A DNA stretch of 64,000 nucleotides. Source: Candidatus Thiodiazotropha sp. (ex Myrtea sp. 'scaly one' KF741663). Lineage in GTDB: Bacteria > Pseudomonadota > Gammaproteobacteria > Chromatiales > Chromatiaceae. The number at the start of each line of letters is the position of its first letter. Within the stretch, counting starts at the first letter, position 1. Location: assembly GCA_025655555.1 (NCBI GenBank), contig JAHXIQ010000002.1, positions 248,001 through 312,000 on the forward strand. Direction: 5' to 3'. The notes under the pieces were generated by a model, which was not told where the DNA came from, searched no databases, and saw nothing but the letters and a program-made list of their open reading frames with translations. A program made the translations under genes and the position numbers. Of the stretch, positions 8,677 through 17,470 are shown in pieces.

Positions 8677-9438
8677 ATGGACAATCAAGCCCCCAAAAAG
8701 AAATCAGCAACTGCCAAGAAGACTGTCAAAAAGAAGGCTGTCCCTGCGAATAAAAAGAGAGCCAGTCCCGCTACCAAAAAGAAAGCTCCTGCAACAAAAA
8801 AGAAAACCGCCCCAGCTGCCAATACCCATACTGCAGCACCTCAGGACAACCGGATACTGCCCGGTCTGATGAAGGGCCTGCAGTCGGTATTCGACAAGAT
8901 CCATACCGACAACCAGGTCCGTGGTGATCATCATGAAAAGGTCATCGAAGAGTTCAGCGAGAAACTGAACCACGCCTTTCAACAGACCCACAATGAGGCC
9001 CAGGAACGGGAGAAACTGCTACAGGAAAAACTCGAGACGATCGAGCGCGAACAGACTTACAGAATCCAACGCATCAAACTCTTTTCCCTGCCCGGCACGG
9101 TGATTGCGATTGCCGCTCTGATCTACCTGTTCTATGTCGTGAATGTCATGGAGCGCTCCATGACCAGCATGTCCGCCGACATGCACCAGATTCAGGGACA
9201 TATCGCCGCCATTGGTAACGACACCAACCAGATGTCCGGTGGAGTAGTGGAGATGAACCAACAGATGGCGCAGATGAACGGCAACATGGAGAACATCAAC
9301 ACCAACGTGAACGGGATGAATAACAATATGTCCCATCTCAATCGCAGCGTCGGTGTCATGACCAACGACGTTGGGGCCATGTCCCATACCGTCAGCCCGG
9401 TCATGGGCAACATGCGCAAGTTTATGCCGATGTTTTGA
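8677..9438 (+). CDS. Membrane protein with histone-H1-like Lys/Ala tail and Met/Asn-rich coiled coil, unknown function
   Basis: The 253-residue protein has an unusual three-part layout. Residues 4-50 are a Lys/Ala/Pro-rich tail of KKKAPATKKK type, like histone H1 or AlgP tails. Residues 60-130 form an acidic/basic helix (EEFSEKLNHAFQQTHNEAQE). One transmembrane helix spans about 136-156. The C-terminal 95 residues are built from heptad-like MNxxM/INxNV units with 17 methionines and many asparagines, and should lie in the periplasm as a coiled coil. Topology (basic tail inside) fits the positive-inside rule. I know no named family. It is convergent with pfkA. Confidence 0.75.
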   Translation: MDNQAPKKKSATAKKTVKKKAVPANKKRASPATKKKAPATKKKTAPAANTHTAAPQDNRILPGLMKGLQSVFDKIHTDNQVRGDHHEKVIEEFSEKLNHAFQQTHNEAQEREKLLQEKLETIEREQTYRIQRIKLFSLPGTVIAIAALIYLFYVVNVMERSMTSMSADMHQIQGHIAAIGNDTNQMSGGVVEMNQQMAQMNGNMENINTNVNGMNNNMSHLNRSVGVMTNDVGAMSHTVSPVMGNMRKFMPMF

Positions 9439-9457
9439 CCAGGCTGGATAGTGCCGG

Positions 9458-10582
9458 TTACATATCTCCGAAGTTGGTGCCCAATCGCTTGGCGCTGATG
9501 ACCCAGGGATGATCCGGCGGCACCAGTTTTTTGTAGCCGGCAACATCTACCAACGGAACAGGTTCCGCCAGTTCGCCGCGTGAAGCGACCATGACCCCAA
9601 ATCTTCCCTCATGGATGAGATCTGCACAGGCTGTACCCAGGCGGGTAGCCAGTAACCTGTCTGCAGCGGAAGGGGTGCCGCCTCTCTGCAGATAGCCGAG
9701 TATCGTCACTCTCGACTCCAAACCGGTTAGCTCTTCCAGTTGACGCGACAGGTCCACGGTGTGGTTGGCATGCCTGCTTTCGAACATTGCCAGTTCAGCC
9801 TTGACCTCTTTACGCTCTTTCTTGTCGCTCGCATTGAGCTTGCGTTCGCGCAACGCATGAAATCGTTCCGCCTCTCCGATCGGTAGCGCGCCCTCAGCCA
9901 CTGCCACGATGCTGAACGGCTTACCTCCCGCAGCCCGGCCACGGATAGCCTCGGCCACCTTTTCGATATCGTAGGGGATCTCCGGCACCAGGATCACATC
10001 AGCCCCACCGGCGATACCGGAACCCAGCGCCAGCCATCCGGCCCGATGCCCCATGATCTCCACCACGATGATACGGTGATGACTGTGTGCTGTGCTGTGC
10101 AGTCTGTCGATAGCATTGGTAGCGATACCCAAGGCGGTGTCAAAGCCGAAGGTGGTGTCGGTATGCGCCACATCATTGTCGATGGTTTTGGGCAGGGTGA
10201 TCACATTGAGCCCCTTTTCCAATAACTGCAGGGCATTCTTCTGTGTACCGCCGCCACCCAGGCAAACCAGAGCATCGAGATGGTTGGCATGGTAATTCTC
10301 GACGATCACATCGGTCATATCCTGTTTCTTACCGTTGAAGAGCATGCGGTGAGGCTTGTCCCGGCTGGTACCGAGAATGGTCCCACCCCGAGTCAGAATG
10401 CCCGAGAGCATGGACCCGTCCAGATGTGTGGTGCGGTTCTCCACCAGCCCCCGGAAACCATCCCGAATGCCAATGACCTGCATGTCATAGTAGCCTTGAG
10501 CGGCTTTGCCGACACCACGGATGGCTGCATTGAGTCCCGGGCTGTCACCGCCAGCGGTAAGAATGCCGATGTGCTTGGTCAT
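9458..10582 (-). CDS. pfkA: 6-phosphofructokinase (PfkA superfamily)
   Basis: The 374-residue phosphofructokinase phosphorylates fructose 6-phosphate in glycolysis. N-terminal [18 protein letters not shown], the phosphoryl-donor motif GGGGT (residues 109-113), the catalytic PKTIDND (131-137) and the sugar-binding [10 protein letters not shown] are all clear. Family knowledge ties Gly at the donor-site position (GGxG) to ATP and Asp (GGDD) to pyrophosphate, while the Lys in PKTIDND is typical of pyrophosphate enzymes and of a mixed ATP group. The pattern here leans to ATP but is not decisive. An insert of charged residues at 245-275 ([20 protein letters not shown]) is longer than in E. coli PfkA. 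Confidence 0.9.
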   Translation of the reverse strand: MTKHIGILTAGGDSPGLNAAIRGVGKAAQGYYDMQVIGIRDGFRGLVENRTTHLDGSMLSGILTRGGTILGTSRDKPHRMLFNGKKQDMTDVIVENYHANHLDALVCLGGGGTQKNALQLLEKGLNVITLPKTIDNDVAHTDTTFGFDTALGIATNAIDRLHSTAHSHHRIIVVEIMGHRAGWLALGSGIAGGADVILVPEIPYDIEKVAEAIRGRAAGGKPFSIVAVAEGALPIGEAERFHALRERKLNASDKKERKEVKAELAMFESRHANHTVDLSRQLEELTGLESRVTILGYLQRGGTPSAADRLLATRLGTACADLIHEGRFGVMVASRGELAEPVPLVDVAGYKKLVPPDHPWVISAKRLGTNFGDM

Positions 10583-10751
10583 TTTGGCTCCTGATCAAAA
10601 CTGCGAGCAGTGTCGGAATGCAATGTGTCTGCATCCGGATAACTGGAATGGTCTTTGTAAGGGGGTCTCATTGGGGATGTAGGTTAGCCCAATTCTTCCT
10701 ATGAGATAACCCCCGCCTGAGTCACTTTGCGGCGAGATCCTCGAGACAGCA

Positions 10752-11537
10752 CTAAAGCCATCGAATAGCGGAAGGATGGCGTAGACGTACACGTTGCTCA
10801 CCATTTCTCTGGTACAGCCAGCCGCGGAGTTCAATATTGTGGCTGACCATTTCTTCGGGGGCAGAATGTGAAAATTTTGACCAATCATCCCAGGTTATCC
10901 GAATCGCCAATCCACCCATCAGATTCAACCACAAGGCGCTACGACTCTGACCTACCCGAACAATACGACCCCGCAAATGATAAAAGCCTGTCTCATCACC
11001 CTTAAGGGTACTGACATCCTGCACCGGATTTCGCCACAGCCCAAGAGCCGCTTCGCGGGCATCTCTCTCCGCATTTTGATAGCAGGACTGATGGCTGAGG
11101 TTGGGTGGAACATCGATCTGATAACCGAGACCCTTTTGCAACATCTCTTGGGTGAGGTTTTTTCCCTCAAGCGTATAGAGATGGGCCAGCCAGCGATGAT
11201 ATCTGTCCTTAGTCTGACTGCCTAAATGAAGGTATACGATGTCATCGCTCTGCTGGATTAACCGTTGTAAAGATAATTTTGCATCAAGAGCGCCCACCTT
11301 ATCGGGCAGACCATTCCGCCCCATTTCCGGCGTATCAATGCCGATCAGCCGGATATCTCTACCGTCACGCAAACGCAGGGTATCTCCGTCATAAACGGTG
11401 ACCACTTCGACTTTTTCTGTTTTTTTAGATGGCTGACAATCAGCTGTCGGCGAGGATTTTGCGGGAGAACAGGCGACTAGCACAAGCCAAAACAAAAAGG
11501 CCCCGCAATGCGGAGCCTTTTTATAATCGCTCATCAT
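10752..11537 (-). CDS. Thermonuclease-like (SNase) domain lipoprotein
   Basis: The 261-residue protein has a staphylococcal-nuclease-type OB domain. DGDTLRLRDGRDIRLIGIDTPE supplies the metal-binding Asp and a catalytic Arg/Glu pair, and TKDRYHRWLAHLY the second Arg. It probably cuts DNA or RNA in the periplasm, since the N-terminus carries a lipobox ending VLVAC. A C-terminal extension of about 80 residues (FYHLRGRIVRVG...RHPSAIRWL) looks like a second small beta domain. The first codons (KKAPHCGAFL) are encoded by a terminator-like hairpin lying after rpmE, and no clear Shine-Dalgarno precedes the paired ATGs. The start is the weakest part of the call. Confidence 0.85.
   Translation of the reverse strand: MMSDYKKAPHCGAFLFWLVLVACSPAKSSPTADCQPSKKTEKVEVVTVYDGDTLRLRDGRDIRLIGIDTPEMGRNGLPDKVGALDAKLSLQRLIQQSDDIVYLHLGSQTKDRYHRWLAHLYTLEGKNLTQEMLQKGLGYQIDVPPNLSHQSCYQNAERDAREAALGLWRNPVQDVSTLKGDETGFYHLRGRIVRVGQSRSALWLNLMGGLAIRITWDDWSKFSHSAPEEMVSHNIELRGWLYQRNGEQRVRLRHPSAIRWL
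11494..11524 (-). terminator. Rho-independent terminator of rpmE, inside the nuclease 5' coding region
   Basis: On the - strand AAAGGCTCCGC pairs with GCGGGGCCTTT across a 3-nt loop and runs into T residues. It lies about 65 bp after the rpmE stop. On the + strand the same stem is also followed by TTTTT, so it can work in both directions. It overlaps codons 6-15 of the following thermonuclease gene. Confidence 0.8.
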
Positions 11538-11587
11538 GGGGAAGTTACAGGCGGTACACCGCCGCGCCTATCCGCCTGAGAATGGGG

Positions 11588-11791
11588 TCAGCGATTATAT
11601 TTCTTGCGGAATTTATCCACACGACCAGCTGTGTCTAGGATTTTCTGCTTACCGGTGTAAAACGGGTGGCAGGAAGAACAGACCTCTACGTGGATCTCTT
11701 CCTGTCCCATGGTGGAACGGGTAACGAACTCGACGCCGCAGCTGCATACGACCTTGATATCCTCATACTGAGGATGAATATCTGCTTTCAT
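11588..11791 (-). CDS. rpmE: 50S ribosomal protein L31
   Basis: The 67-residue L31 of the zinc-binding type has Cys16, Cys18, Cys38 and Cys41 in CSCGVEF and [13 protein letters not shown]. The C-terminal [11 protein letters not shown] is diagnostic. It sits on the 50S subunit at the inter-subunit bridge. Monocistronic layout with its own terminator is usual. Confidence 0.97.
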   Translation of the reverse strand: MKADIHPQYEDIKVVCSCGVEFVTRSTMGQEEIHVEVCSSCHPFYTGKQKILDTAGRVDKFRKKYNR

Positions 11792-11890
11792 GACAGACTC
11801 GCTTAAATATCAGTAACCATGAATCCCCAGACCACATGGCTGAGGGAAGGCGCGGGATGATATGACACTTTTATCCCTATGGCAAGGGTA

Positions 11891-12232
11891 TCATCGGTGT
11901 AGATTCTGCGGGAATGGGATGATATCAGCCTTTTCCGCCTGGCCTGCCGCCTGATCGTTGTTGTGCAATAGACCCAACAAGCCCTGAGGGCCCAATAGAT
12001 GATCCCACATCATAGAGGAGAGCCTAACACAGGCGCCCATAGGACTATGCCTGCTGCGCACCTGGTCAATTCGCCACTGCAACCTGCGCATCCGGGCCTG
12101 CCTGTCGTCAGGTAAGGTCAGAATATAGGCATCAATGGCATTTTGACGTAGACGTTCAAACTCAGAAGGGTTGGATTTTGCCAAACCGGTCAAATAATCA
12201 AAATCCAGATTTTGCTGTGTCGCACGCTTCAT
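11891..12232 (-). CDS. DUF3135 family protein
   Basis: The 113-residue basic, helical cytoplasmic protein starts at 12232 (MKRATQQNLDFDYLTGLAKSN), with GGAGG eight bases upstream. The longer frame to 12325 has no ribosome site. DFDYL.LA...P..FE.LR and MGACVRLSSMMWDHL match what I recall of DUF3135. Function is unknown. It follows the Rof-like gene on the same strand. Confidence 0.75.
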   Translation of the reverse strand: MKRATQQNLDFDYLTGLAKSNPSEFERLRQNAIDAYILTLPDDRQARMRRLQWRIDQVRSRHSPMGACVRLSSMMWDHLLGPQGLLGLLHNNDQAAGQAEKADIIPFPQNLHR

Positions 12233-12337
12233 CGGGCAACCCTCCATCCGTACTTTATTCCAACCTAGCACAGTCCCCCTTTGATGTCCCCGATATAGGT
12301 TCCTAAAACGCCCTGATAGCTCCACACAGAAGCTTTA

Positions 12338-12396
12338 TTAACTCATTATAATCAATGAGTTAAAAACCATTCCAATTGACCGACAATTTTTTGTCG
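12338..12396 (-). promoter_or_regulatory. Two perfect palindromes between the Rof-like and DUF3135 genes
   Basis: CGACAA/TTGTCG (12381-12396, T4 loop) and TTAACTCATT/AATGAGTTAA (12338-12363, 6-nt loop) are both perfect. Read on the - strand the second contains TATAAT in its centre, which could be the -10 box of the DUF3135 promoter overlapped by an operator. The first may end the Rof-like transcript. No intrinsic-terminator T-run directly follows either one. Confidence 0.4.
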
Positions 12397-12401
12397 TGCG
12401 A

Positions 12402-12668
12402 TTACCCTAAGAGGGGTTGCCCTGTTTCAACCCAGCATGCTTCGACGATTCTGTCAAGCCGGATCACGTAGCCATTTCCGGGTTGCGTCTTCACACGAAG
12501 GTATTCTGCCTGCGCCTCGGTGAAAACATCTTCTATTAACACCCTGGCCTTTTGCAGGCAATCATCCTCTGTACGCCAGGAAAGATCGATCATGGCCCGC
12601 CGCATTACTGCAAGTTGATACGTCTCATGCAAACCGCAGGCAATCGGATGATAGGGTGTTTTCGTCAT
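12402..12668 (-). CDS. Rof-like (Rho-binding antiterminator) protein
   Basis: The 88-residue protein begins YHPIACGLHETYQLAVMRR and ends YVIRLDRIVEACW. This matches the Rof/YaeO pattern: an N-terminal Y-PI-C-LHD element, a small beta-barrel, and a C-terminal RLDRI strand. Rof binds Rho and blocks termination. The sequence is more divergent than E. coli Rof and longer in the middle. AGAGG lies upstream of the ATG. It could instead be another small Sm-like or RNA-binding protein. Confidence 0.55.
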   Translation of the reverse strand: MTKTPYHPIACGLHETYQLAVMRRAMIDLSWRTEDDCLQKARVLIEDVFTEAQAEYLRVKTQPGNGYVIRLDRIVEACWVETGQPLLG

Positions 12669-13225
12669 GGGAACCTCTGTAATTCGCCACCGCTCTGGAA
12701 CAGCGAGTCATTTACCAGACCAAATAAAAACAACTTGGAATCAGCGGGTTCAAGCAACTTATAAAGGTCTGGAGCAGTACAAAAAAGAGATTGAAACGCT
12801 ACGGGCAAAAATAGCACGTTTGGAGCAGCAGCAAGAAAAGGAAGAGCAACGGAAAAAAGGCTCTCGACTCTGTACAAGCTGTGATCGACAAAACGCTCAG
12901 GGAGAAGAGCATCTCCTTCGAAGCCTATGTTCGCAGTAACTATCTGAAAATCAAACGGATAGTTGCCAAAACCGAGAAAGAGAAGGCCCAGTCTGATACG
13001 CCCCCCCAGCGTGCCATTAAGAAACGGGCTACCGGTAGAAGGCGCAAGTCTAGTAAGGTCACAGTGACGATCAAGATCCCTGCTGGAAAGTATGGCAACC
13101 TGCCCGCCGAGCCCGATAAAGTCTTCAACTTGAAAGAGAAGGGCCCGCGACCCAAGGCGCTCAAATCCTATGCGGAAGAGATCGGGCTGGAAGCCTTTTT
13201 AGCCCAGTGCCGTCTCGATAAATAA
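12667..13225 (+). pseudogene. H-NS-like nucleoid protein gene, apparently frameshifted
   Basis: Frame 1 up to about 12858 encodes a coiled coil (YKGLEQYKKEIETLRAKIARLEQQQEKEEQRKK). The helix then continues in frame 2 (ALDSVQAVIDKTL) and runs into the DNA-binding half: a basic linker, then KYGNLPAEPDKVFNLKEKGPRPKALKSYAEE, like the H-NS C-terminal GxGRxP region. The shift lies at the A6 run in GGAAAAAAGG (12851-12860). The true 5' start is also unclear: ATG 12667 overlaps the divergent Rof-like ATG, and TTG 12735 is in a third frame. The downstream piece alone could start at GTG 12881 and give 114 residues. Decay, sequence error or recoding are all possible. Confidence 0.55.
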
Positions 13226-13269
13226 TAAAAGCGTATCCTGAGGCGGTCGCAGTCAGGCTGGGAATGTGA

Positions 13270-15966
13270 TCATCCCCAGCTTGCTGGCCCCGCACCGGAA
13301 CCGACCGACGAGATCGGCGAAGGTTTGACCACACCAAAACCCTGCGCATAGTCGACACCGATTTCGATCAGTTGCTCCAGAATCTGATCCGACTCCACAT
13401 ATTCAGCAATCGTCTGTAACCCCATCAGGTGCCCGATCCGGTTGATCGACTCCACCATGGCATAGTCCACCGGGTCGTTCAGCATATTTTGCACGAAGCT
13501 GCCATCTATCTTGAGATAGTCGACTGGCAGGCTCTTGAGATAGGCAAAGGAGGAGACGCCGGTGCCGAAGTCGTCAAGGGCAAAATGAAACCCCCGCCGC
13601 TTGAGTAGACTGATGAAGCGGGTGGCCTGATCGAGCCGATTCACCACCGCGGTTTCCGTAATTTCAAAAGAGATCTTCTCAGCAGGCAGTCCGAACTCCC
13701 GAAGTTGCTCCAGAATATACTCATGCAGGTTGCCATCGCCCAGGGATTGCCCGGAAAGATTGATCGCACACAAACCCAACTCCTCAAGTCGCCCTGGATT
13801 GCGTGAGAGCCAACTGAATGTATTACGGATCACCCACCGGTCCAGGCTACCCATCAAGTTATATCGCTCTGCTGCTGGAATAAAGGCCCCGGGCAGTACA
13901 TCGTTACCCTCTTCGTCCTGCATTCTCAACAGCACTTCGACATGTTCATCACCAATAGCATGGCTTGCCAATGACATGATCGGTTGCTGCAGTAATCTGA
14001 AGCGTTCCTGCTGTATGGCGGATTCGATACGGTTGACCCAACGCATCTGCCCCTGCTGACGCGAGATCTCTTCATCGTAGGGACGATAGACATGTACCCG
14101 GTTTCGGCCCATGTCTTTTGCCACATAGCACGCCGTATCCGCCGCACTCAGGACATTGTGGGGGCTCTCCATGTTTGGATCGAGTACCGCCACACCGATA
14201 CTCACGGCACAGGAAAAACTCCGGCCTTCCCAAGAGAACCTGAACCGCTTGACCGTATCAAAAATTCGTTCAGTCACTCGCAGCCCTGATTCAAGATCAC
14301 ACCGCTCCAGCAGCAGACCGAACTCATCGCCACCCAGCCGGGCAAGCACACCATCTGCACCAATGGCCTGACGCAGATGATGGGACAGCTGCCGCAACAT
14401 GGTATCTCCCGCCCCATGCCCACAGGTATCGTTGACCACCTTGAACTGATCCAGGTCCATGTAGCAAAGCACATGTTCGACGCCAAAGTCCTTGGCTTCG
14501 GCAAAGGCCTCCCGCAGACGCTGGTCGAAGGCGTGTCGATTCAGCAGATGGGTCAAGGGGTCGTGACTGGCAAGAAAGCGCATCTCTCTCAACATCGAAC
14601 GGGTTTCCGTCATGTCACGAAACACGCTGACAGAGCCCTGCACCTGGCCATTCTCCACGATTGGATAGGTGGAGTACTCAACCGGAAATATGGAATCGTC
14701 TTTCCGACGGAATGACTCATCCTTGACCCTTCTGGGTGCCTGCTGTTTTGACATGCCTACATTGAAGGGTTGCTGGGAAAGTTCAGGCAAGCGGATCAGC
14801 TCGTGGATCGGCTGGTGCTGCAACTGTGATTGCTGGTAACCCAGCATGCCCGCCGCCGCCTGATTGATAAAACTGCAATCGCCCTGCTTATCGACGCCGA
14901 AAATACCCTCTCCAGTCGACTCCAACAGCAGACGCATCTGCCGGTTCAGTTGCGCCAGATTGTCTGAAGAGGCTTCAAGTTCACGATGCGCTGCCTTGTG
15001 TGCCTGGGTTCTCTCATAGTTCTCCATGGCAAATGCAAGGTCAGAGACAACCTCCTCCAACAGATCGCGAATGGCATCATCAAAATAATTCTCTTGTTCT
15101 GCATATACCGCCAGCACAGCCCTGACCTGTGAGTTAAGGCTGATAGGGAACACCGCTGCTGACTGGCCTATATTCGAACCCACAGAGAGGTGCCATGTGG
15201 TCTCGTCTGTTTGCCAGTCGATCTCATCGATAATCACCGGGCAGTTTCCGGCAACTGACACGCCGAGTGGATTATCCAGATCAAGCGAAATCACAGACTT
15301 TCCAACCAGGTCCCCACTGATATTCGCTGATGTCAGTGGATGAATCTCTTTTTCCGCTTGCTTAACCTCGCCAATCCAGGCAGCGGTAAAGCCACCATAG
15401 GTTACGGCGATCTGGCAGAAACGCTCGAAAATGACTTGCGATGATTCGTTTCGAATGATTGTCTTGTTGGTATGTGAAAGTACCGAGTAGAGTCCCTTCT
15501 GCCGGTTGAGTGCCAACTCCTTTTGAGTAATCTCGTCTGCGAGGATGGCTAAGCTTCGACTAATGCCTTCAAAGCCACTGCTATCCGATAAGTCAGTGGC
15601 AGCACTGTAGTTTCCCCGGCCCATCTCGTCGACCACTTGCTTAAGGCGCGCCATGGGAGTGAGCAGTGTTCTATTCAGCAGCCATGAGAGCATGACGAAT
15701 ACCAACAGAAAACCAACACCCTGTGTTAACAGATTCTGCTGCAATACCCTTATAAATCCGCTAAAGGCAGGCGGGGAGTGTGTTTGATTGCTCTGCGGCT
15801 TATCTCCAGACTGAGAGACAAGCTCGCTTTGCGCAGTACTGGCTTGCTGCTGAGCAACCTCGAGAGCATCCACCTGGACCTGCCGATAGTCGAGGAAGAC
15901 CTGTACCAAGAAAAGGCACAGAAGTAGGATCGCAATGGCGAGGATAGTTCTGTTTCTAAGCCGCAT
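13270..15966 (-). CDS. GAF-PAS-GGDEF-EAL sensor protein for cyclic di-GMP
   Basis: The 898-residue inner-membrane protein has TM1 at about 8-25, a short periplasmic loop, TM2 at about 80-98, a HAMP-like segment, then GAF (about 160-320), PAS (about 342-455), GGDEF and EAL. The cyclase active site is intact (GGDEF, 545-549). The RxxD inhibitory site is missing (GADG instead). In the phosphodiesterase domain the signature reads EVLLRMQ, with DDFGTGVSSFAYLKSLPVDYLKIDGSFV intact, so both activities are possible. The periplasmic part is too small for a ligand domain, so sensing is probably cytoplasmic through GAF/PAS. Confidence 0.93.
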   Translation of the reverse strand: MRLRNRTILAIAILLLCLFLVQVFLDYRQVQVDALEVAQQQASTAQSELVSQSGDKPQSNQTHSPPAFSGFIRVLQQNLLTQGVGFLLVFVMLSWLLNRTLLTPMARLKQVVDEMGRGNYSAATDLSDSSGFEGISRSLAILADEITQKELALNRQKGLYSVLSHTNKTIIRNESSQVIFERFCQIAVTYGGFTAAWIGEVKQAEKEIHPLTSANISGDLVGKSVISLDLDNPLGVSVAGNCPVIIDEIDWQTDETTWHLSVGSNIGQSAAVFPISLNSQVRAVLAVYAEQENYFDDAIRDLLEEVVSDLAFAMENYERTQAHKAAHRELEASSDNLAQLNRQMRLLLESTGEGIFGVDKQGDCSFINQAAAGMLGYQQSQLQHQPIHELIRLPELSQQPFNVGMSKQQAPRRVKDESFRRKDDSIFPVEYSTYPIVENGQVQGSVSVFRDMTETRSMLREMRFLASHDPLTHLLNRHAFDQRLREAFAEAKDFGVEHVLCYMDLDQFKVVNDTCGHGAGDTMLRQLSHHLRQAIGADGVLARLGGDEFGLLLERCDLESGLRVTERIFDTVKRFRFSWEGRSFSCAVSIGVAVLDPNMESPHNVLSAADTACYVAKDMGRNRVHVYRPYDEEISRQQGQMRWVNRIESAIQQERFRLLQQPIMSLASHAIGDEHVEVLLRMQDEEGNDVLPGAFIPAAERYNLMGSLDRWVIRNTFSWLSRNPGRLEELGLCAINLSGQSLGDGNLHEYILEQLREFGLPAEKISFEITETAVVNRLDQATRFISLLKRRGFHFALDDFGTGVSSFAYLKSLPVDYLKIDGSFVQNMLNDPVDYAMVESINRIGHLMGLQTIAEYVESDQILEQLIEIGVDYAQGFGVVKPSPISSVGSGAGPASWG

Positions 15967-16182
15967 CGCTCAGTCGTAGCTCTGGTATACCGTCCCAATT
16001 GGGGACAGAAATCGACTGGAATAAAAGGACACCCCATATCTGGCGCAGTCCCTGCGAAGCAGCTCGCGTTTCCAGTTTTAACGAGAGGTTGCGACAGCTC
16101 CCTGGCAAAACAGATTGTTAAATTATGACAATCAATTGTTAATTTAATGCTTTATGTGAACTATGTCCATTCAACATTAAAA

Positions 16183-17331
16183 TTAGTCGTTAACCCTAAA
16201 TAATCCCAACAGATCATTTAGGAATTTCAATCCTAAAGGCGTTGCATAAAGCCTTTCGCTGTCGGGACTCAATAACCCTAACCGCTTGGCTTCAGACAGG
16301 GCTTCGCTGATCTCATTCAAGGACACATCCGTCATCTGCTGGAACAGTGGGCGCTCCACTCCCATCGTCAGACGCAAGGCATTCATCATAAATTCAATGA
16401 CTCTATCTTCTGGCAGGAGTTCACGACTTCCCAGCAGGGCGTCACCCTGAGACAAGTTTGATAGGTAACTCCCGGGATGGCGCTGTTTCCAACGGCGCTC
16501 AATGTTGCCATCGATGCGTGTCACCTTTGCATGAGCACCGGCGCCAATCCCCAGATAGTCGCCGAAACGCCAATAATTCAGATTATGCAGACACTGCCCC
16601 CCAGGCCGGGCAAAGGCAGAGATTTCATACTGCTCAAAACCGGCATTGACGAGAAGCTTCTGACCCGCCTGCTGCATCTCCCAGATCAAATCCTCCATCG
16701 GCAACTTTGGTGGCTGCTGGTGAAAACGTGTATTAGGCTCCAGGGTCAGCTGATAGTAAGAAAGGTGTTCTGTCGCCAGATCGATCGCCGTCTGCAGGTC
16801 CGCCATCGCCATCTCATGGGTCTGCATCGGCAGACCGAACATCAGATCGAGGTTGATGCGTGCGAACCCTGCTTCTTTCGCGCGCTCCACCGCTCTCACC
16901 GCCTCCGCTGCAGAGTGAATACGTCCCAGGGCCTGCAGACTCTCATCATGGAAGCTCTGAACACCGAGAGAGAGCCGGTTGACACCGGCATCTCGATAAC
17001 CTGTGAAGTAATCCGTCTCTAATGCACCAGGGTTGGCCTCCATGGTGACTTCTATCGATTCATCCAGTGCCAGCTGATCCCGTACCCCTGCAAGCAATCG
17101 TCCGATAGCTGCCGGGGTGAAAAGGCTGGGCGTGCCGCCGCCGATGAATATCGACTGCAAGGGCCTGTCGAAAGTCAGTGGCGCTTCCAGTGCCAAATCT
17201 GTCAGCAGGGCATCCACATAGGCCGATTCATCCAGTGCACCACCTACTGCATGGGAGTTGAAATCGCAGTAGGGGCACTTACGCACACACCAGGGAATAT
17301 GGATGTAGAGAGAGAGGGGAGGGAACTTCAA
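16183..17331 (-). CDS. hemW: HemW, radical-SAM heme chaperone (coproporphyrinogen oxidase-like)
   Basis: The 382-residue radical SAM protein has CVRKCPYCDFNSH (Cys15, Cys19, Cys22) for the 4Fe-4S cluster and GGGTPSLF for SAM binding. It lacks the extra N-terminal region that true HemN uses, which is why it is called HemW. HemW is thought to deliver heme to membrane cytochromes. The C-terminal winged-helix-like HemN_C domain (ELLPEDRVIEFMMNALRL) is present. Annotations often mislabel it as HemN. Confidence 0.93.
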   Translation of the reverse strand: MKFPPLSLYIHIPWCVRKCPYCDFNSHAVGGALDESAYVDALLTDLALEAPLTFDRPLQSIFIGGGTPSLFTPAAIGRLLAGVRDQLALDESIEVTMEANPGALETDYFTGYRDAGVNRLSLGVQSFHDESLQALGRIHSAAEAVRAVERAKEAGFARINLDLMFGLPMQTHEMAMADLQTAIDLATEHLSYYQLTLEPNTRFHQQPPKLPMEDLIWEMQQAGQKLLVNAGFEQYEISAFARPGGQCLHNLNYWRFGDYLGIGAGAHAKVTRIDGNIERRWKQRHPGSYLSNLSQGDALLGSRELLPEDRVIEFMMNALRLTMGVERPLFQQMTDVSLNEISEALSEAKRLGLLSPDSERLYATPLGLKFLNDLLGLFRVND

Positions 17332-17390
17332 GACGTTTTCATCGGGTTAAACAGCTGGGGATTTGATAACGCCAAATACGCGGAGAAACG

Positions 17391-17432
17391 CAGTGCGCGC
17401 AAAGTGAATAACGATTCACCCTTTGCGCACCA
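17391..17432 (-). other. Imperfect long hairpin between dctP-like and hemW
   Basis: GTGCGCGCAAAGTGAAT and GATTCACCCTTTGCGCAC can pair with two small bulges around an AAC loop. It lies about 40 bp past the TRAP-protein stop and 60 bp before hemW. It may end the upstream transcript. No T-run is present on the - strand side. Confidence 0.4.
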
Positions 17433-17470
17433 CGATTCCTTTCGCTCTTCACATGATAAGGCTCAAAAGA

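Noticed and set aside
11588-11890. Zur box in the rpmE leader
   Set aside because: The GATGATA/TATCATC pairing does not resemble the Zur consensus, and zinc-type L31 is usually not Zur-repressed.
12851-12860. Programmed -1 frameshift at A AAA AAG in the H-NS-like gene
   Set aside because: The heptamer is in register for a shift from frame 2 to frame 1, the opposite of what the protein needs.
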